Positions 26,274 through 36,183 are shown, numbered from the stretch's first letter. The stretch: DNA of 64,000 bases from Roseovarius azorensis (GCF_900109455.1 NZ_FOAG01000003.1:186001-250000); one strand, 5' to 3'. Notes: generated by a model not told the origin, from the sequence alone. Translations and numbers: made by a program.

Positions 26274-27527
26274 TCAGTCCTGATGACCCTCCTGCGCGGT
26301 CTCGATGGCGAGTTCCTGCGCAATCTCCACCGCCATCGGAGAGGCCGAGGGCGAAACCGGCATATACCGGTCGGTATCCCGAACCGCCGGCGCGGCGCGC
26401 TGCGTCATCCGGTAGAGCGCATAGGCGACCATCGCGAACATCAGTACCGCGATATAGAGAAAATAGCCTCCCGGCCCGATCAATCCCATCATCCAGCCCA
26501 CGATCAGCGGCCCGGCGATCGCCCCCAGACCGTTGATGAACACCATCCCGCCGGCTGCGGCGGCCATGTCGTCATGCTCCAGAAAATCGTTGGTATAGGC
26601 GATCAGCAACGAATAGAGCGGGTTGGACGACCCGCCCACCATGAACGCCGCGACCAGCAACATCCAGTAGTTGTCGCCGAACAGCACCCCGACCATCGCC
26701 CCCGCCCCGGTCACCAGCGACACGCCCGCGATCAGCTTGCGCCGGTCCATCCGGTCCGACAGCCATCCCAGCGGATACTGCGCCAGCACCGCCGCCACGT
26801 AGAACGACGCCACAAAGGCCGAGATCTGCCCCACGCTCAGCCCCGCCTCGGCGCCATAAACCGCCGCCATGCCGAATTGCGCGGCGAACACACCGCCCGT
26901 CAGCAGCATCCCGACACAGCCCAGCGGCGAGATGTTCATGATCTGACGCAGCGACAGCGGCTTGGTGCTGCCAAAGGCGGGCGTCGGGCTGACCGACAGT
27001 AGGATCGGCGCAAAGGCCAGCGACACCAGAACCGAGGGGATCACGAACAGCACATAGCCCGACGGATCCGCCAGCACCATCAGCCCCTGCGCCGAGACGA
27101 TGCCGATCATCTGCACGATCATGTAGAGCGACAGCGCCTTGCCGCGCGTCTCGTTGGTGGCCGAATTGTTCAGCCAGCTTTCAGCAGTGACATAAACGCC
27201 CGAAAAGCAGAACCCGATCAGCACCCGCCCCACCGCCCAGGCCCAGGGTTCGGTGATCGTCGGATAGAGGATCAGCACCGCCGAGATCATCGAGCCGAGG
27301 GCGGCAAAGACCCGCACATGCCCGACCCGCCGGATCATCTCGGGCGCCATGCGCGAGCCAAAGAGGAAGCCCACGAAATAGGATGACATCACCACCGACA
27401 TCTCGTAGGTGGAAAATCCCTCCAGCGCGCCCCGGATACCCAGCAGCGTGCCCTGCATGCCGTTTCCGACCTGCAACAGCATCATGCCCAGCAACAGGGC
27501 CCAGGCCCCCGACAGCACCTTGAACAT
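26274..27527 (-). CDS. Major facilitator superfamily transporter
   Basis: The 417-residue protein shows about twelve hydrophobic segments, beginning with ALLLGMMLLQVGNGMQGTLLG, and the loop motif GSRMAPEMIRRVGHVRVF between helices 2 and 3. A second copy of the loop, GWLSDRMDRRKLIAG, lies between helices 8 and 9. It resembles the YcaD branch of MFS carriers. A strong AAGGAG precedes the ATG. It sits 68 bases after queA on the same strand and could be co-transcribed. Substrate unknown. Confidence 0.92.
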   Translation of the reverse strand: MFKVLSGAWALLLGMMLLQVGNGMQGTLLGIRGALEGFSTYEMSVVMSSYFVGFLFGSRMAPEMIRRVGHVRVFAALGSMISAVLILYPTITEPWAWAVGRVLIGFCFSGVYVTAESWLNNSATNETRGKALSLYMIVQMIGIVSAQGLMVLADPSGYVLFVIPSVLVSLAFAPILLSVSPTPAFGSTKPLSLRQIMNISPLGCVGMLLTGGVFAAQFGMAAVYGAEAGLSVGQISAFVASFYVAAVLAQYPLGWLSDRMDRRKLIAGVSLVTGAGAMVGVLFGDNYWMLLVAAFMVGGSSNPLYSLLIAYTNDFLEHDDMAAAAGGMVFINGLGAIAGPLIVGWMMGLIGPGGYFLYIAVLMFAMVAYALYRMTQRAAPAVRDTDRYMPVSPSASPMAVEIAQELAIETAQEGHQD

Positions 27528-27595
27528 CGTGCTTCTCCTTTGCGTCCTGCCCGCAGCGTGACAGATTGCGCCTGACCTGCTGCGCCAAAGACGAC

Positions 27596-28684
27596 TCAGC
27601 CGGGTCCGCCCGCGCCCCGCCTGTCAGCCTTTGCGCCCGGGATCAACAGCGAAGCGTCCCCGTAAGAGAAAAACCTATATCCCTCAGCCACCGCATGCTG
27701 ATAGATCCTGCCGATCCGCGTCCGCCCCATCAACGCCGAAACCAGCATCATCAGGGTGGATTTCGGCAGGTGGAAATTGGTCATCAGCGCATCCGTCACT
27801 CGAAAGTCGAAACCGGGATAGATGAAGATATCGGTCTCGCCCCGCCAGGCAACAACCTCGCCGGTGGCGCGCGCCGCCGTCTCGATCAGCCGCAGTGCGG
27901 TCGTGCCTACCGGGACGATCCGCCCGCCCGCTGCGCGCGTCGCGGCGATCTCCTGCGCCGCCCGCGCACTGACCTCGCCCCATTCGGCATGCATCCTGTG
28001 CGTGGTCACATCCTCGACCTTGACCGGCAGAAACGTGCCCGCCCCCACATGCAGCGTAACATGGCTGAATGTCACCCCCATCGCCGCCAGGTCCGCCAGC
28101 AGCACCTCGTCGAAATGCAGCGATGCCGTGGGCGCAGCCACGGCCCCCGGCACCCGCGCCCAGACGGTCTGATAATCCACCTTGTCCTGCGCGTCCGCCG
28201 CGCGACGCGCGGCAATATAGGGCGGCAGCGGCATCGCGCCGGCCTCTGCCAGTGCGGCGTCAAAATCCTCGCCCGTCAGATTGAACCGGAGCCGCCCCTG
28301 CCCGTCCTCTCTGGCCTCCAACACCGCCGACAGCACGGGCGAAAACACGATTTCCTCACCCACCGCGACCTTCTTCAGCGGCTTGATCAGCGCAGCCCAT
28401 GTGCCATCCGCCCCCGGCTCCAGCAAGGTGACTTCGATCCGCGCCGCCGTCGCCCCCTGTGCGCCCCGCCGGTGCCGCAGCCCGCTCAGCCGCGCCGGGA
28501 TCACGCGCGTGTCGTTCAGCACCAGCCGGTCACCGGGGCGCAGCCAGCGGCCCAGATCAGCCACCTGCGCGTCGGTGATGCGGTCCCCCTCCGCCACCAG
28601 CAGCCGCGCCGCACGGCGCGGTTTCGCTGGCCGTGTGGCGATCAGCGCCTCGGGCAGGTCAAAGTCGAAATCCGATAGGTCCAT
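27596..28684 (-). CDS. queA: S-adenosylmethionine:tRNA ribosyltransferase-isomerase
   Basis: The 362-residue enzyme transfers and rearranges the ribosyl part of SAM onto preQ1-34 in tRNA to give epoxyqueuosine. Landmarks are [20 protein letters not shown] near the start, [33 protein letters not shown] and [16 protein letters not shown] near the end. Length is close to the usual 340-365. It acts after Tgt, whose gene is 20 kb away in this window. It begins nine bases after the stop of the AsmA-like gene and is probably in one transcript with it. Confidence 0.97.
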   Translation of the reverse strand: MDLSDFDFDLPEALIATRPAKPRRAARLLVAEGDRITDAQVADLGRWLRPGDRLVLNDTRVIPARLSGLRHRRGAQGATAARIEVTLLEPGADGTWAALIKPLKKVAVGEEIVFSPVLSAVLEAREDGQGRLRFNLTGEDFDAALAEAGAMPLPPYIAARRAADAQDKVDYQTVWARVPGAVAAPTASLHFDEVLLADLAAMGVTFSHVTLHVGAGTFLPVKVEDVTTHRMHAEWGEVSARAAQEIAATRAAGGRIVPVGTTALRLIETAARATGEVVAWRGETDIFIYPGFDFRVTDALMTNFHLPKSTLMMLVSALMGRTRIGRIYQHAVAEGYRFFSYGDASLLIPGAKADRRGAGGPG

Positions 28685-28692
28685 CTATGGGT

Positions 28693-31600
28693 TCATCTGT
28701 CCTGTCTCTGGTAATCGAACGACCGGTCGCGGGTCTCGTCCGGCCCCGACTGCCCCGACACCGCCGCCGGGCGCCTGCCATCGACGGTCGGCGCGGGTCT
28801 GCGGAACACCTCACGCAGAAACCCGGGCGTGATCGCCGAGAGCGGGTTCACCCCGACAACCGGATCCGATGTCGGTCCCCTGAGGGTATAGTTGAACCCG
28901 ATAAGCCCCTCGCCCGGCCGGGCAAAGACCCCGCCAATCACATTGAGCACATAGACCGGCGAGATGACGCCCTGCATGTCCATGGCCTTGCTCGCCAGAT
29001 GGTAATAGCCATCCATCGAGATCCCGACCGAGGCCCCCACCGCGCTGCCTTCCAGCAGGATCAGACGTTCGGGCGTAAGACGAAACCGCGCATCGACCCG
29101 CCCGAAATGCAGCCCGTTGCCATAAAGCTGCTCCACCAGCCCCACCACGCTGATCGTATTCAGCAGCGCCGCGAGCACCGGCGCGTCCTTGACCCGGATC
29201 TGATCTATCCCCAGCACACCGTCATAGCTGCCCGGCTCCGGCGCGGGCGTCAGCATGAGATCCAGCTTGCCGTTGCGCGCCTGCTGCAACAGCCCCGCGG
29301 CCCCCAGCAACCCGCCCGCATCTTCGGACTTGATGTGAAACGCGCTGCGCCCGTCCATCGGTATGACCTGTCCGGTGACCGGAGTGATCCCGTTCAGCCT
29401 GCCTTCGAACGGGCCGCTGGTGCCGCCCGCGGTGTCCAGCGTGGCGCGGAATTCGGTCAGGGCCATCCCTTCGGAAATCTGCAACCGCTCCAGCCGCAAA
29501 TCCACCGGCCCGCCGCCACTGTGCCCGTCGCCACTGCCGCCCAGCGAGGCGCGCCGCAGATCGACCGTGCCGCCGCGCACCTCGATCCGGGGCGTCTGAC
29601 CCGGCCCGCGCCCGATCAGGGTGACCGGCGCGCTCAGCCAGTCGGCGACCGCGACATTGCTGAAATCGGCCCGCTCGAATGCACCCTGCGAGTTCAGGCG
29701 CACGCTGCCCTGCGCCGTCAGACCCGCGGCTCTCAGGCCGATGCTCTCGATCTCGGGCGGCTCGCCCAGGGTTCCCGCGACATCCAGCCGCCCGGTCGCC
29801 GCCTGGCTCAGCGCCCAGTCCAGTTGCGGAATGCGCAGCCCCAGCCCCGCCAGATCGGAACTGAGCGCGAATTCCGGCGGCTGACCCTTTGCAAATCCGA
29901 TCTCGATATCGGCCTGCCCCGCACCCGACAGGCTGCCCGGCGGCAGACCGATGCCGAACTCGTCCGCAAAGCGCTCAGATATCTCGATCTGCCCCCTGAC
30001 CCGGCTCTCGCCCTGCGGGTTGCGGCCCAGGGCCATGTCCCACGCACCCGTGACCGGCACCGCGCCCACCCGCGCCCTGCCGCCGATCCTGATATGGTCC
30101 TTGCTCGCCTCCACGGTCAGCCGTTCCGCCGCGAGCACCCGGCCCTTGACCAGCGTTTCGCTGCGCACATCATGCAGCTCCCCCGCAACATCAAAGGCCA
30201 CCTCATCCGGCCTCAGCCGCTCGGTCAGCATGAAATCCAGCCGCCCCTCCAGCCGCGCCCGCCCGTCGGCCAGCGTCACCGCCTGCCCGGCCTTCTCCAG
30301 AAACCTGAACGGCGGGGAATCCAGCAGCGACAGCGCCGCGGTGATCGTGCTCTCGGTGCGCAGATGGGCACGCGCCGGGCCTTCCTTCAGCCGCAGATCG
30401 GGAATGACGAAACTCGTCCCCGAAATGTCGATCCGCCCGCCCTGCGCTGCCATCACCTGCCCGCGCTCGGCATGGATCACGAACCAGTTGTCAAAGATCG
30501 AGGCATGCCCCGCCCCGCCGGTGATCGGGGGCACGTCCCTGACATAAACGGTTTCCAGATTCTCATAGTCGAATTCCAGGGCAAGGTCGGGTTTTCCGCC
30601 CGGCACGGCCCGAATGGCAAGCTGAATGTTGCTCAGATCGGCATGGCGCACGTTCTTTTCGATCCATGTGCGCGCCTTGGGCTGCATCGCCTCGGGCCAG
30701 AGCGCCAGCAGCCGATCGGGGGCCAGCCCGTCCAGCGCGCCATCCAGCGCCAGATCCCAGCCGTCGTCCCGCCCGAGCACTTCGCCGTGCAGGGTCAGTT
30801 GCTGCCCCTGATCGCGCAACCGGAACGCCCCAATCGAAAGCACGAAAGGATCCGGTTGCAGACGCAGGTCCATCGTGGCCCCTTCAAAGGTCACCGGCGC
30901 AGGATAGACATCCGCCGGGTTGGCGATGATCTCACCCACCCGGATCTGCGCCTGCAACTCACGGGGCCATCCCGCTTCCATCCCCACCAGCCGCGCCGTC
31001 CCCTCGGCCTGCGCGCTGCCCCAGGCACTGTCGACCGACAGTTCGCTGAACACGATTTCCTGTGCTCCGGGATCATAAGTGAAATAACTGCGCGCGGAGC
31101 GAAAGGTGATCGGTTCCGTCGCCGGGGTCGGCTGCAGCGCGCCCGCTCCGATCTGCAGTGTGGCGTTCAGCGGCCCCAGCCCGCCCTCGGTATCGACCCT
31201 CGCCCGCAGCGCCCCCGAGATCGGCGCATCCAGCGCCCCCAGCCAGGCCAGCGCGGGCGACTGCCCTGCAATGTCGCCCGCCGGCATATCCTCGAACTTC
31301 ACACTGAATTCCGCCGCCACCTGACCGATCAGCCCACCATAGCTGACCTCCAGCGTGGTGGCATAATCGCGCGCGCCCAGCACCGTCACGTTGCCGCGCA
31401 GCCCCATAAGCGCCCCCTCGCGCGTCAGCCGGACCTGCCCGCCATCCGCCGTCCAGGCGCGGCCCGCGCGCGCATCCTCGTAGCGCAGGCTCAGATTGTC
31501 CGCCGTCACCTCGCGCAGGGCGCTGAATTCCGGGCGGGCCAGCACCGCACCGATCTGTTGCGTCAGCGAGGCGACACTCTGCGGCTCGCCTGTGTCCTGC

Positions 31601-32097
31601 GCGGCATCCGGTCCCGTCAGCGCCAGCGACAGATCGCCGTCCGCCCGCCGCCGCAACAGCAATTGCCCGCCTTCCAGCCGCACGGTCGCGGGCTGCACCT
31701 CGCCCTGCAACAGCGGCCCCGGCGCCACCGTGACCTCCAGGGCCGACAGCTTGGCCAGCGGCCCTCCGTCCGCTCCCGCAATCGCCACGCCGCGCAGTGC
31801 CAGACGCGGCACCAGATTGCGTTCCAGCGTCAGGGACATGTCGTCGAACCGCAGCACGTAACCCGGCAGCCCGTCACTGATCCCCCTGGCCACGCGCTCT
31901 TTCAGCCAGGCCGGTGCGCTCAGACCGACCCCGAGAACAAGCGTCAGGGCACCCGCAACAACCAGCACCAGCACCGAACATCCGAAACAGACATGCCCCA
32001 GATGCCACAGCACCCGCCGCCCGCGTCGGGCGGACTTGCGCTCGGGTTGCGCCGGATCTTGCGGCGCGCGCGTCTCTGATGTCGTGGTCGTGCTCAT
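28693..32097 (-). CDS. Large AsmA-like (YhdP/DUF3971-type) inner-membrane protein
   Basis: The 1134-residue protein has a charged N-terminal tail, one membrane helix (about residues 30-58), and then about 1050 residues of beta-rich sequence. The early part (AWLKERVARGISDGLPGYVLRFDDMSL, read in two pieces) and the end (DGYYHLASKAMDMQGVISPVYVLN and VGVNPLSAITPGFLREVF) match the DUF3971 and AsmA C-terminal patterns. In E. coli YhdP and relatives form bridges that move phospholipid toward the outer membrane. A periplasm-spanning tube anchored in the inner membrane is likely. It is divergent from bcp and precedes queA by nine bases. Confidence 0.85.
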   Translation of the reverse strand: MSTTTTSETRAPQDPAQPERKSARRGRRVLWHLGHVCFGCSVLVLVVAGALTLVLGVGLSAPAWLKERVARGISDGLPGYVLRFDDMSLTLERNLVPRLALRGVAIAGADGGPLAKLSALEVTVAPGPLLQGEVQPATVRLEGGQLLLRRRADGDLSLALTGPDAAQDTGEPQSVASLTQQIGAVLARPEFSALREVTADNLSLRYEDARAGRAWTADGGQVRLTREGALMGLRGNVTVLGARDYATTLEVSYGGLIGQVAAEFSVKFEDMPAGDIAGQSPALAWLGALDAPISGALRARVDTEGGLGPLNATLQIGAGALQPTPATEPITFRSARSYFTYDPGAQEIVFSELSVDSAWGSAQAEGTARLVGMEAGWPRELQAQIRVGEIIANPADVYPAPVTFEGATMDLRLQPDPFVLSIGAFRLRDQGQQLTLHGEVLGRDDGWDLALDGALDGLAPDRLLALWPEAMQPKARTWIEKNVRHADLSNIQLAIRAVPGGKPDLALEFDYENLETVYVRDVPPITGGAGHASIFDNWFVIHAERGQVMAAQGGRIDISGTSFVIPDLRLKEGPARAHLRTESTITAALSLLDSPPFRFLEKAGQAVTLADGRARLEGRLDFMLTERLRPDEVAFDVAGELHDVRSETLVKGRVLAAERLTVEASKDHIRIGGRARVGAVPVTGAWDMALGRNPQGESRVRGQIEISERFADEFGIGLPPGSLSGAGQADIEIGFAKGQPPEFALSSDLAGLGLRIPQLDWALSQAATGRLDVAGTLGEPPEIESIGLRAAGLTAQGSVRLNSQGAFERADFSNVAVADWLSAPVTLIGRGPGQTPRIEVRGGTVDLRRASLGGSGDGHSGGGPVDLRLERLQISEGMALTEFRATLDTAGGTSGPFEGRLNGITPVTGQVIPMDGRSAFHIKSEDAGGLLGAAGLLQQARNGKLDLMLTPAPEPGSYDGVLGIDQIRVKDAPVLAALLNTISVVGLVEQLYGNGLHFGRVDARFRLTPERLILLEGSAVGASVGISMDGYYHLASKAMDMQGVISPVYVLNVIGGVFARPGEGLIGFNYTLRGPTSDPVVGVNPLSAITPGFLREVFRRPAPTVDGRRPAAVSGQSGPDETRDRSFDYQRQDR

Positions 32098-32202
32098 CCT
32101 ATCCGTTCGGGGGCGTTTTCCGCGCCTCTGCTGCCTCGGCCTTTATTCTCGCCTTTTGCGGGCTAATATGGAATTCACATTTTTTCATCACAAGGATCCC
32201 CC

Positions 32203-32664
32203 ATGCCCGACATCTCCGAAACCGCCCCCGATTTCACCCTTCCGCGCGACGGCGGCGGTTCTGTAACGCTCTCGGCGCTGCGTCCCGGCGCTGTCGTCCT
32301 GTTTTTCTACCCCCGCGACGACACATCCGGCTGCACGACAGAGGCGGTGGCGTTTTCCGGCCTCGCGGACGCCTTCGCCGACGCCGGGACGACTGTCCTT
32401 GGCATTTCCAAGGATACCGTCGCCAGCCATGACAAATTCCGTGACAAACACGCCCTGACCGTGCCGCTCCTGTCCGATGCTGACTCGGATATCTGTGAAA
32501 AATATGGCGTTTGGCGAGAAAAAAGCATGTATGGTAAGAAATTCCTCGGTATCGAACGCTCCACCTTTCTGATCGGCAGCGATGGCCGTATCGCCAAGGT
32601 CTGGCGCAAGGTCAAGGTGCCCGGCCATGCCGAAGAGGTGCTAGAGGCGGTGAAATCCCTGTGA
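32203..32664 (+). CDS. bcp: Bcp-type thiol peroxiredoxin
   Basis: The 153-residue peroxidase has the peroxidatic Cys44 in DDTSGCTTEA. The usual resolving cysteine five residues later (CxxxxC in E. coli Bcp) is Val49 here. The only other cysteine is Cys98 in DSDICEKYGV, which could act as resolving residue, as in other Bcp subtypes. It would reduce hydrogen peroxide and organic peroxides in the cytoplasm. AAGGA precedes the ATG. The stop overlaps the next gene's GTG start (GTGA). Confidence 0.95.
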   Translation: MPDISETAPDFTLPRDGGGSVTLSALRPGAVVLFFYPRDDTSGCTTEAVAFSGLADAFADAGTTVLGISKDTVASHDKFRDKHALTVPLLSDADSDICEKYGVWREKSMYGKKFLGIERSTFLIGSDGRIAKVWRKVKVPGHAEEVLEAVKSL

Positions 32665-33485
32665 CCACGCCGACCCTCGCGCAAATGGCCGTCGAGGTGC
32701 TGGGCACCGCCGACGGCCGCGTCAAGACGGCGCTGTCGCGCGCCCATGCCGCAACCTGGTTTGCCGCCCGCGCCGAAGGGCGCGACATTCCGCTGGGGCG
32801 GGCGCAACCCCCGCTGCGCCCCGCCCGGCCCGCGCGCCCCGAACTGCTCGATCCCCGCGATGTGCCCCGCCGCCGTCCGGGCAGCGAACAGGGCCGCATT
32901 GCCATGCTGCACGCGGTGGCGCATATCGAACTCAATGCCGTGGACCTGCACTGGGACATCGTCGCACGCTTCGCCGAGATCCCGATGCCGCTTGGGTTCT
33001 ACGATGACTGGGTAAAATCCGCAGACGAGGAATCAAAACATTTCAACATGATATGCGACTGTCTTGAAGCGATTGGCAGCCATTACGGCGCGCTGCCCGC
33101 CCATGCAGGAATGTGGCGCGCCGCCGAAGATACCGCCAACGATCTGATGGGCCGCCTCGCCGTCGTGCCCATGGTGCTCGAGGCGCGCGGCCTCGATGTC
33201 ACCCCCGGCATGATCGACATTTTCAGGCGCGCGAACGAGACACAGGCCGTCGAGGCGATGCAGGTGATCTATGCCGAAGAGGTGCATCATGTGGCCTATG
33301 GCTCGAAATGGTTTCACTTTCTCTGCGGGCGTCACGAACTTGATCCCAAAGAGACGTTTCACGCCCTCGTCCGCCGCTATTTCCACGGTGCCCTCAAACC
33401 GCCCTTCAACGAGGAAAAGCGCGCCGAGGCCGGCATCCCCCCGGATTTCTACTGGCCGCTGACCGAAATCGCCCCAGCCCGCTGA
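32661..33485 (+). CDS. DUF455 ferritin-like protein
   Basis: The 274-residue protein is a DUF455 member. The middle carries the carboxylate/His pattern of ferritin-like di-iron proteins: HAVAHIELNAVDLHWD, SADEESKHFNMI and YAEEVHHVAYG. Such residues usually bind two metal ions in a four-helix bundle. The reaction is unknown; some relatives are annotated as rhamnan synthesis or oxidase proteins without proof. A GTG start overlaps the bcp stop by four bases, so it is translated with the peroxiredoxin. Confidence 0.9.
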   Translation: MTTPTLAQMAVEVLGTADGRVKTALSRAHAATWFAARAEGRDIPLGRAQPPLRPARPARPELLDPRDVPRRRPGSEQGRIAMLHAVAHIELNAVDLHWDIVARFAEIPMPLGFYDDWVKSADEESKHFNMICDCLEAIGSHYGALPAHAGMWRAAEDTANDLMGRLAVVPMVLEARGLDVTPGMIDIFRRANETQAVEAMQVIYAEEVHHVAYGSKWFHFLCGRHELDPKETFHALVRRYFHGALKPPFNEEKRAEAGIPPDFYWPLTEIAPAR

Positions 33486-33662
33486 GCGTCAAGCCTTTGG
33501 CGATCGGCGGTTTTTCGCCACCCCGGCGGGAAACGGCCCGGATTTCCTGTCCCGGTGGTCAAAATTCTTGCCCACACCAGCCAGTCTGGCTAAGCACGCT
33601 GTGGGACGCCGGGAGGTCAAGAAGAGCGTCAGAACCGGAAGGGCGACAAGGGAAGAGACCGC

Positions 33663-34979
33663 GTGAGAACACGACTTGCAATAAGACTGCACATCCTGCT
33701 GGAGCGACATTTCCCCGAACGCCGGGTCTTTCTGCGCTCCGATACCGACACCCGCTTCATTCGCCTGCGCCCCGCAACCCAACTGATCGCCTGTTCCGGC
33801 GCGGCGGCAATCGTGGCCTGGGCGATCATCGCCACCTCTGTCCTGGTGATGGACAGTATCGGCTCGGGAAATTTCCGCGAACAGGCCAAGCGCGATCTGC
33901 AAACCTACGAGATGCGCCTCAATGCGCTATCCTCGGAACGCGACAAGCGCGCCGAAGAGGCCATCGCCGCCCAGGAACGATTCAGTTCGGCGCTGGAACA
34001 GATCTCCGCCATGCAGTCCGAGCTGCTCGCCTCCGAAATCCGCCGTCACGAGTTGGAAACCGGCATCGAGGTGATCCAGACCACCCTGCGGCGCACCATG
34101 ACCGAGCGTGAAATCGCGCGCTCCGAGGTCAGTCAGCTTGCACTCTCGCTCAAGAGCGACGGCACTCTGGAGGACAAGATCGGCACAATTCCCGGCGACG
34201 CAACCGTCGATTTTCTGGCCGAGGCCCTGCAGGACGCGGCCGCAGAACGGGACCTGACCATCGCCAATGCCCAGGCCGCGCTGGTTCAGGCCGATGAAAT
34301 GGCGCATGAACTGCGGCTCCTGCAGGAACAGAACGACCAGATCTTCAGCCAGCTCGAAGACGCCATGGCAATCTCGGTCGAACCGCTGGACAAGATGTTC
34401 CGCGCGGCGGGTCTCGATACCGATAGCCTGCTCAACACCGTGCGTCAGGGATATTCGGGCCAGGGCGGTCCGCTGACACCCCTGTCATTCTCCACCAAAG
34501 GTGCGGCCCCCTCGCCCGATGCCGAACGCGCCAACCGCATCCTGGACCGCATGGACGAAATCAATCTCTACCGGATCGCGGCACAGAAAGCGCCCTTCGC
34601 CCTGCCGGTCAAGAATGCATTTCGCTACACCTCGGGCTATGGCATGCGGTGGGGCCGGATGCATAGCGGCACCGATTTCGCCGCGCCGCAAGGCACGCCG
34701 ATCTACGCCACCGCCGACGGTGTCGTTACCCACGCGGAATGGCTTGCGGGCTATGGTCGGCTGATCAAGATCAGGCATGCGTTCGGGATCGAGACCCGCT
34801 ATGCTCATCTCTCGCAAATCCGGGTCAAACCCGGGCAAAGGGTCTCGCGCGGGGAACGGATTGGTGATATGGGAAATTCTGGACGTTCCACCGGCACCCA
34901 TCTACACTACGAGGTCCGCGTCGGCGACAAGCCCGTCAACCCCATGATCTATATCAAGGCTGCAAACAATGTTTTCTAA
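33663..34979 (+). CDS. Membrane-anchored M23-family peptidoglycan peptidase
   Basis: The 438-residue protein has a basic N-terminus, one membrane helix (about 42-64), a long coiled coil (about 70-260) and a C-terminal LytM/M23 domain. Zinc ligands are in MHSGTDFAAP and THLHYEVRV, with GYGRLIKIRH between them. It would cut peptide cross-links in the periplasm. The GTG at 33663 follows GAAGAGACC. Its last 11 bases overlap the bactofilin start, a pairing known from other bacteria where the two shape the cell wall together. Confidence 0.93.
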   Translation: MRTRLAIRLHILLERHFPERRVFLRSDTDTRFIRLRPATQLIACSGAAAIVAWAIIATSVLVMDSIGSGNFREQAKRDLQTYEMRLNALSSERDKRAEEAIAAQERFSSALEQISAMQSELLASEIRRHELETGIEVIQTTLRRTMTEREIARSEVSQLALSLKSDGTLEDKIGTIPGDATVDFLAEALQDAAAERDLTIANAQAALVQADEMAHELRLLQEQNDQIFSQLEDAMAISVEPLDKMFRAAGLDTDSLLNTVRQGYSGQGGPLTPLSFSTKGAAPSPDAERANRILDRMDEINLYRIAAQKAPFALPVKNAFRYTSGYGMRWGRMHSGTDFAAPQGTPIYATADGVVTHAEWLAGYGRLIKIRHAFGIETRYAHLSQIRVKPGQRVSRGERIGDMGNSGRSTGTHLHYEVRVGDKPVNPMIYIKAANNVF

Positions 34980-35499
34980 GAGCAAAATCAACGAACCCGC
35001 GCAAAAGCCCGCCGAGGCCAAGCCCGCCCCGCCGGAAAACCGGCTTGACCAGGCCCGGCCCGACGCGGGAACGGAGTTCAAGGCGCAGGCCCCCAAGGCC
35101 AAGCCGCCCGCCTCGGTGCTGTCGTCGGATCTCCATGTCACCGGGAACCTGAAAACCACCGGCGATATCCAGGTCGAAGGCACCATCGAAGGCGACATTC
35201 GCGCGCATCTGCTGACCATCGGCGAAGGCGCCACCATCAAGGGCGAGGTGATCGCCGATGACGTGGTCATCAATGGCCGCATCGTCGGTCGCGTGCGCGG
35301 CCTCAAGGTGCGCCTGACCTCTACCGCGCGGGTCGAGGGCGATATCATCCACAAGACCATCGCCATCGAATCCGGCGCCCATTTCGAGGGGTCCGTGCAG
35401 CGTCAGGATGACCCGCTCACGAACAACAAGAGCGCTCCGAAACCGACCGCTCCGACCCCGGCGACAGCAGCACAGCCCAACAAACCGGCAGACGCTTAA
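34969..35499 (+). CDS. Bactofilin-family cytoskeletal protein
   Basis: The 176-residue protein has a proline/alanine-rich N-terminal tail (about 1-45), the bactofilin beta-helix core (VTGNLKTTGDIQVEGTIEGD, GEGATIKGEVIADDVVING, LTSTARVEGDIIH) and another low-complexity tail. Bactofilins polymerise without nucleotide at the inner membrane. The ATG lies in the end of the M23 peptidase gene, so the two proteins are made together. A strong terminator follows at 35534-35565. Confidence 0.93.
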   Translation: MFSKSKINEPAQKPAEAKPAPPENRLDQARPDAGTEFKAQAPKAKPPASVLSSDLHVTGNLKTTGDIQVEGTIEGDIRAHLLTIGEGATIKGEVIADDVVINGRIVGRVRGLKVRLTSTARVEGDIIHKTIAIESGAHFEGSVQRQDDPLTNNKSAPKPTAPTPATAAQPNKPADA

Positions 35500-35533
35500 C
35501 CGCTTCAGACCCGTCCATCACGCGGTCAACCAT

Positions 35534-35565
35534 AAAGGCACCCTGCCCGGCAGCGGTGCCTTTTT
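35534..35565 (+). terminator. Rho-independent terminator after the bactofilin gene
   Basis: AAAGGCACC (35534-35542) pairs with GGTGCCTTT (35555-35563), with the T-run continuing to 35565. The A-tract on the left lets it work also for the convergent TetR gene, whose stop codon begins at 35567 on the minus strand. Confidence 0.9.
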
Positions 35566-36146
35566 CATGGTCGCAACCGCCCCGCCTGTTCCGGCAGATC
35601 CCGCAGCCGCAGCAAAAAATTCTCGAATGGCCGGGTGGTCCCCAGAACCCGTGACAGGACCAGACTGCCCTGCAACTCGCAAAGCAGTTGCTCTGCCATC
35701 AGATCGGCATCCTGCGCGCCCATCCCCGCGTCCTGCATGACCAGTGAAATCGCCTCGGACAGATCACGCACCAACCTTCTCACCTGATCCGAAAACGGGC
35801 CTGTTGTGCCAAAATCGGCCGACAGGACATTGACGAGACAGGATTGCTTTCCCCCGGAATAAAAGCTGTCCAGCGCGTCTGCCATGGCAGCGACCCGATC
35901 CTGCGGCCGGCCCTGCGCCCTGAGCACGGCAATCACCCGCGCCTGCAACCATGCCTCGGCAGCCGACAGGACATCACGCGCCATCTGTTCCTTGCCACCC
36001 GGAAACCTATGATAAAGGCTCGCCTTCTTCAATCCCGTCGCCGATGCAAGTATGGCAACCGTCGCGCCGTCATACCCGACCTCGCGAAAGGCACGGCTCA
36101 GCTTCGCCAGAAGCGCATCATCCTCAATCAGGACCGGTCGGGCCAT
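35565..36146 (-). CDS. TetR-family transcriptional repressor
   Basis: The 193-residue protein begins MARPVLIEDDALLAKLSRAF and has the TetR helix-turn-helix VAILASATGLKKASLYHRFPGGKEQM. The C-terminal ligand domain is typical in length. ATG 36146 has GAGGTGATCC upstream; a start two or three codons earlier is possible. It is divergent from the DsrE-like gene, and two ACCG/CGGT palindromes lie in the 113-base gap between them. It most likely represses itself and the neighbouring DsrE/flavin genes. Cys106 region (GGKQSCLVNVL) could sense a thiol-reactive ligand, which is inference only. Confidence 0.94.
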   Translation of the reverse strand: MARPVLIEDDALLAKLSRAFREVGYDGATVAILASATGLKKASLYHRFPGGKEQMARDVLSAAEAWLQARVIAVLRAQGRPQDRVAAMADALDSFYSGGKQSCLVNVLSADFGTTGPFSDQVRRLVRDLSEAISLVMQDAGMGAQDADLMAEQLLCELQGSLVLSRVLGTTRPFENFLLRLRDLPEQAGRLRP

Positions 36147-36169
36147 CGGGATCACCTCAGCAACACGTT

Positions 36170-36183
36170 ACCGAACGGACGGT
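36170..36183. promoter_or_regulatory. TetR operator, copy 1 (imperfect)
   Basis: ACCGAACGGACGGT matches the perfect site 47 bases to the right except for two bases in the centre. It lies 23 bases before the TetR ATG, where it would block the repressor's own transcription. A perfect -35 box for the opposite direction, TTGACA, is at 36195-36200. Confidence 0.75.

Noticed and set aside
28633-32079. Very long plus-strand frame (1148 codons) opposite the AsmA-like gene
   Set aside because: Composition is almost only Arg, Gln, Pro and His, no ribosome site, and the minus-strand gene has clear domains.
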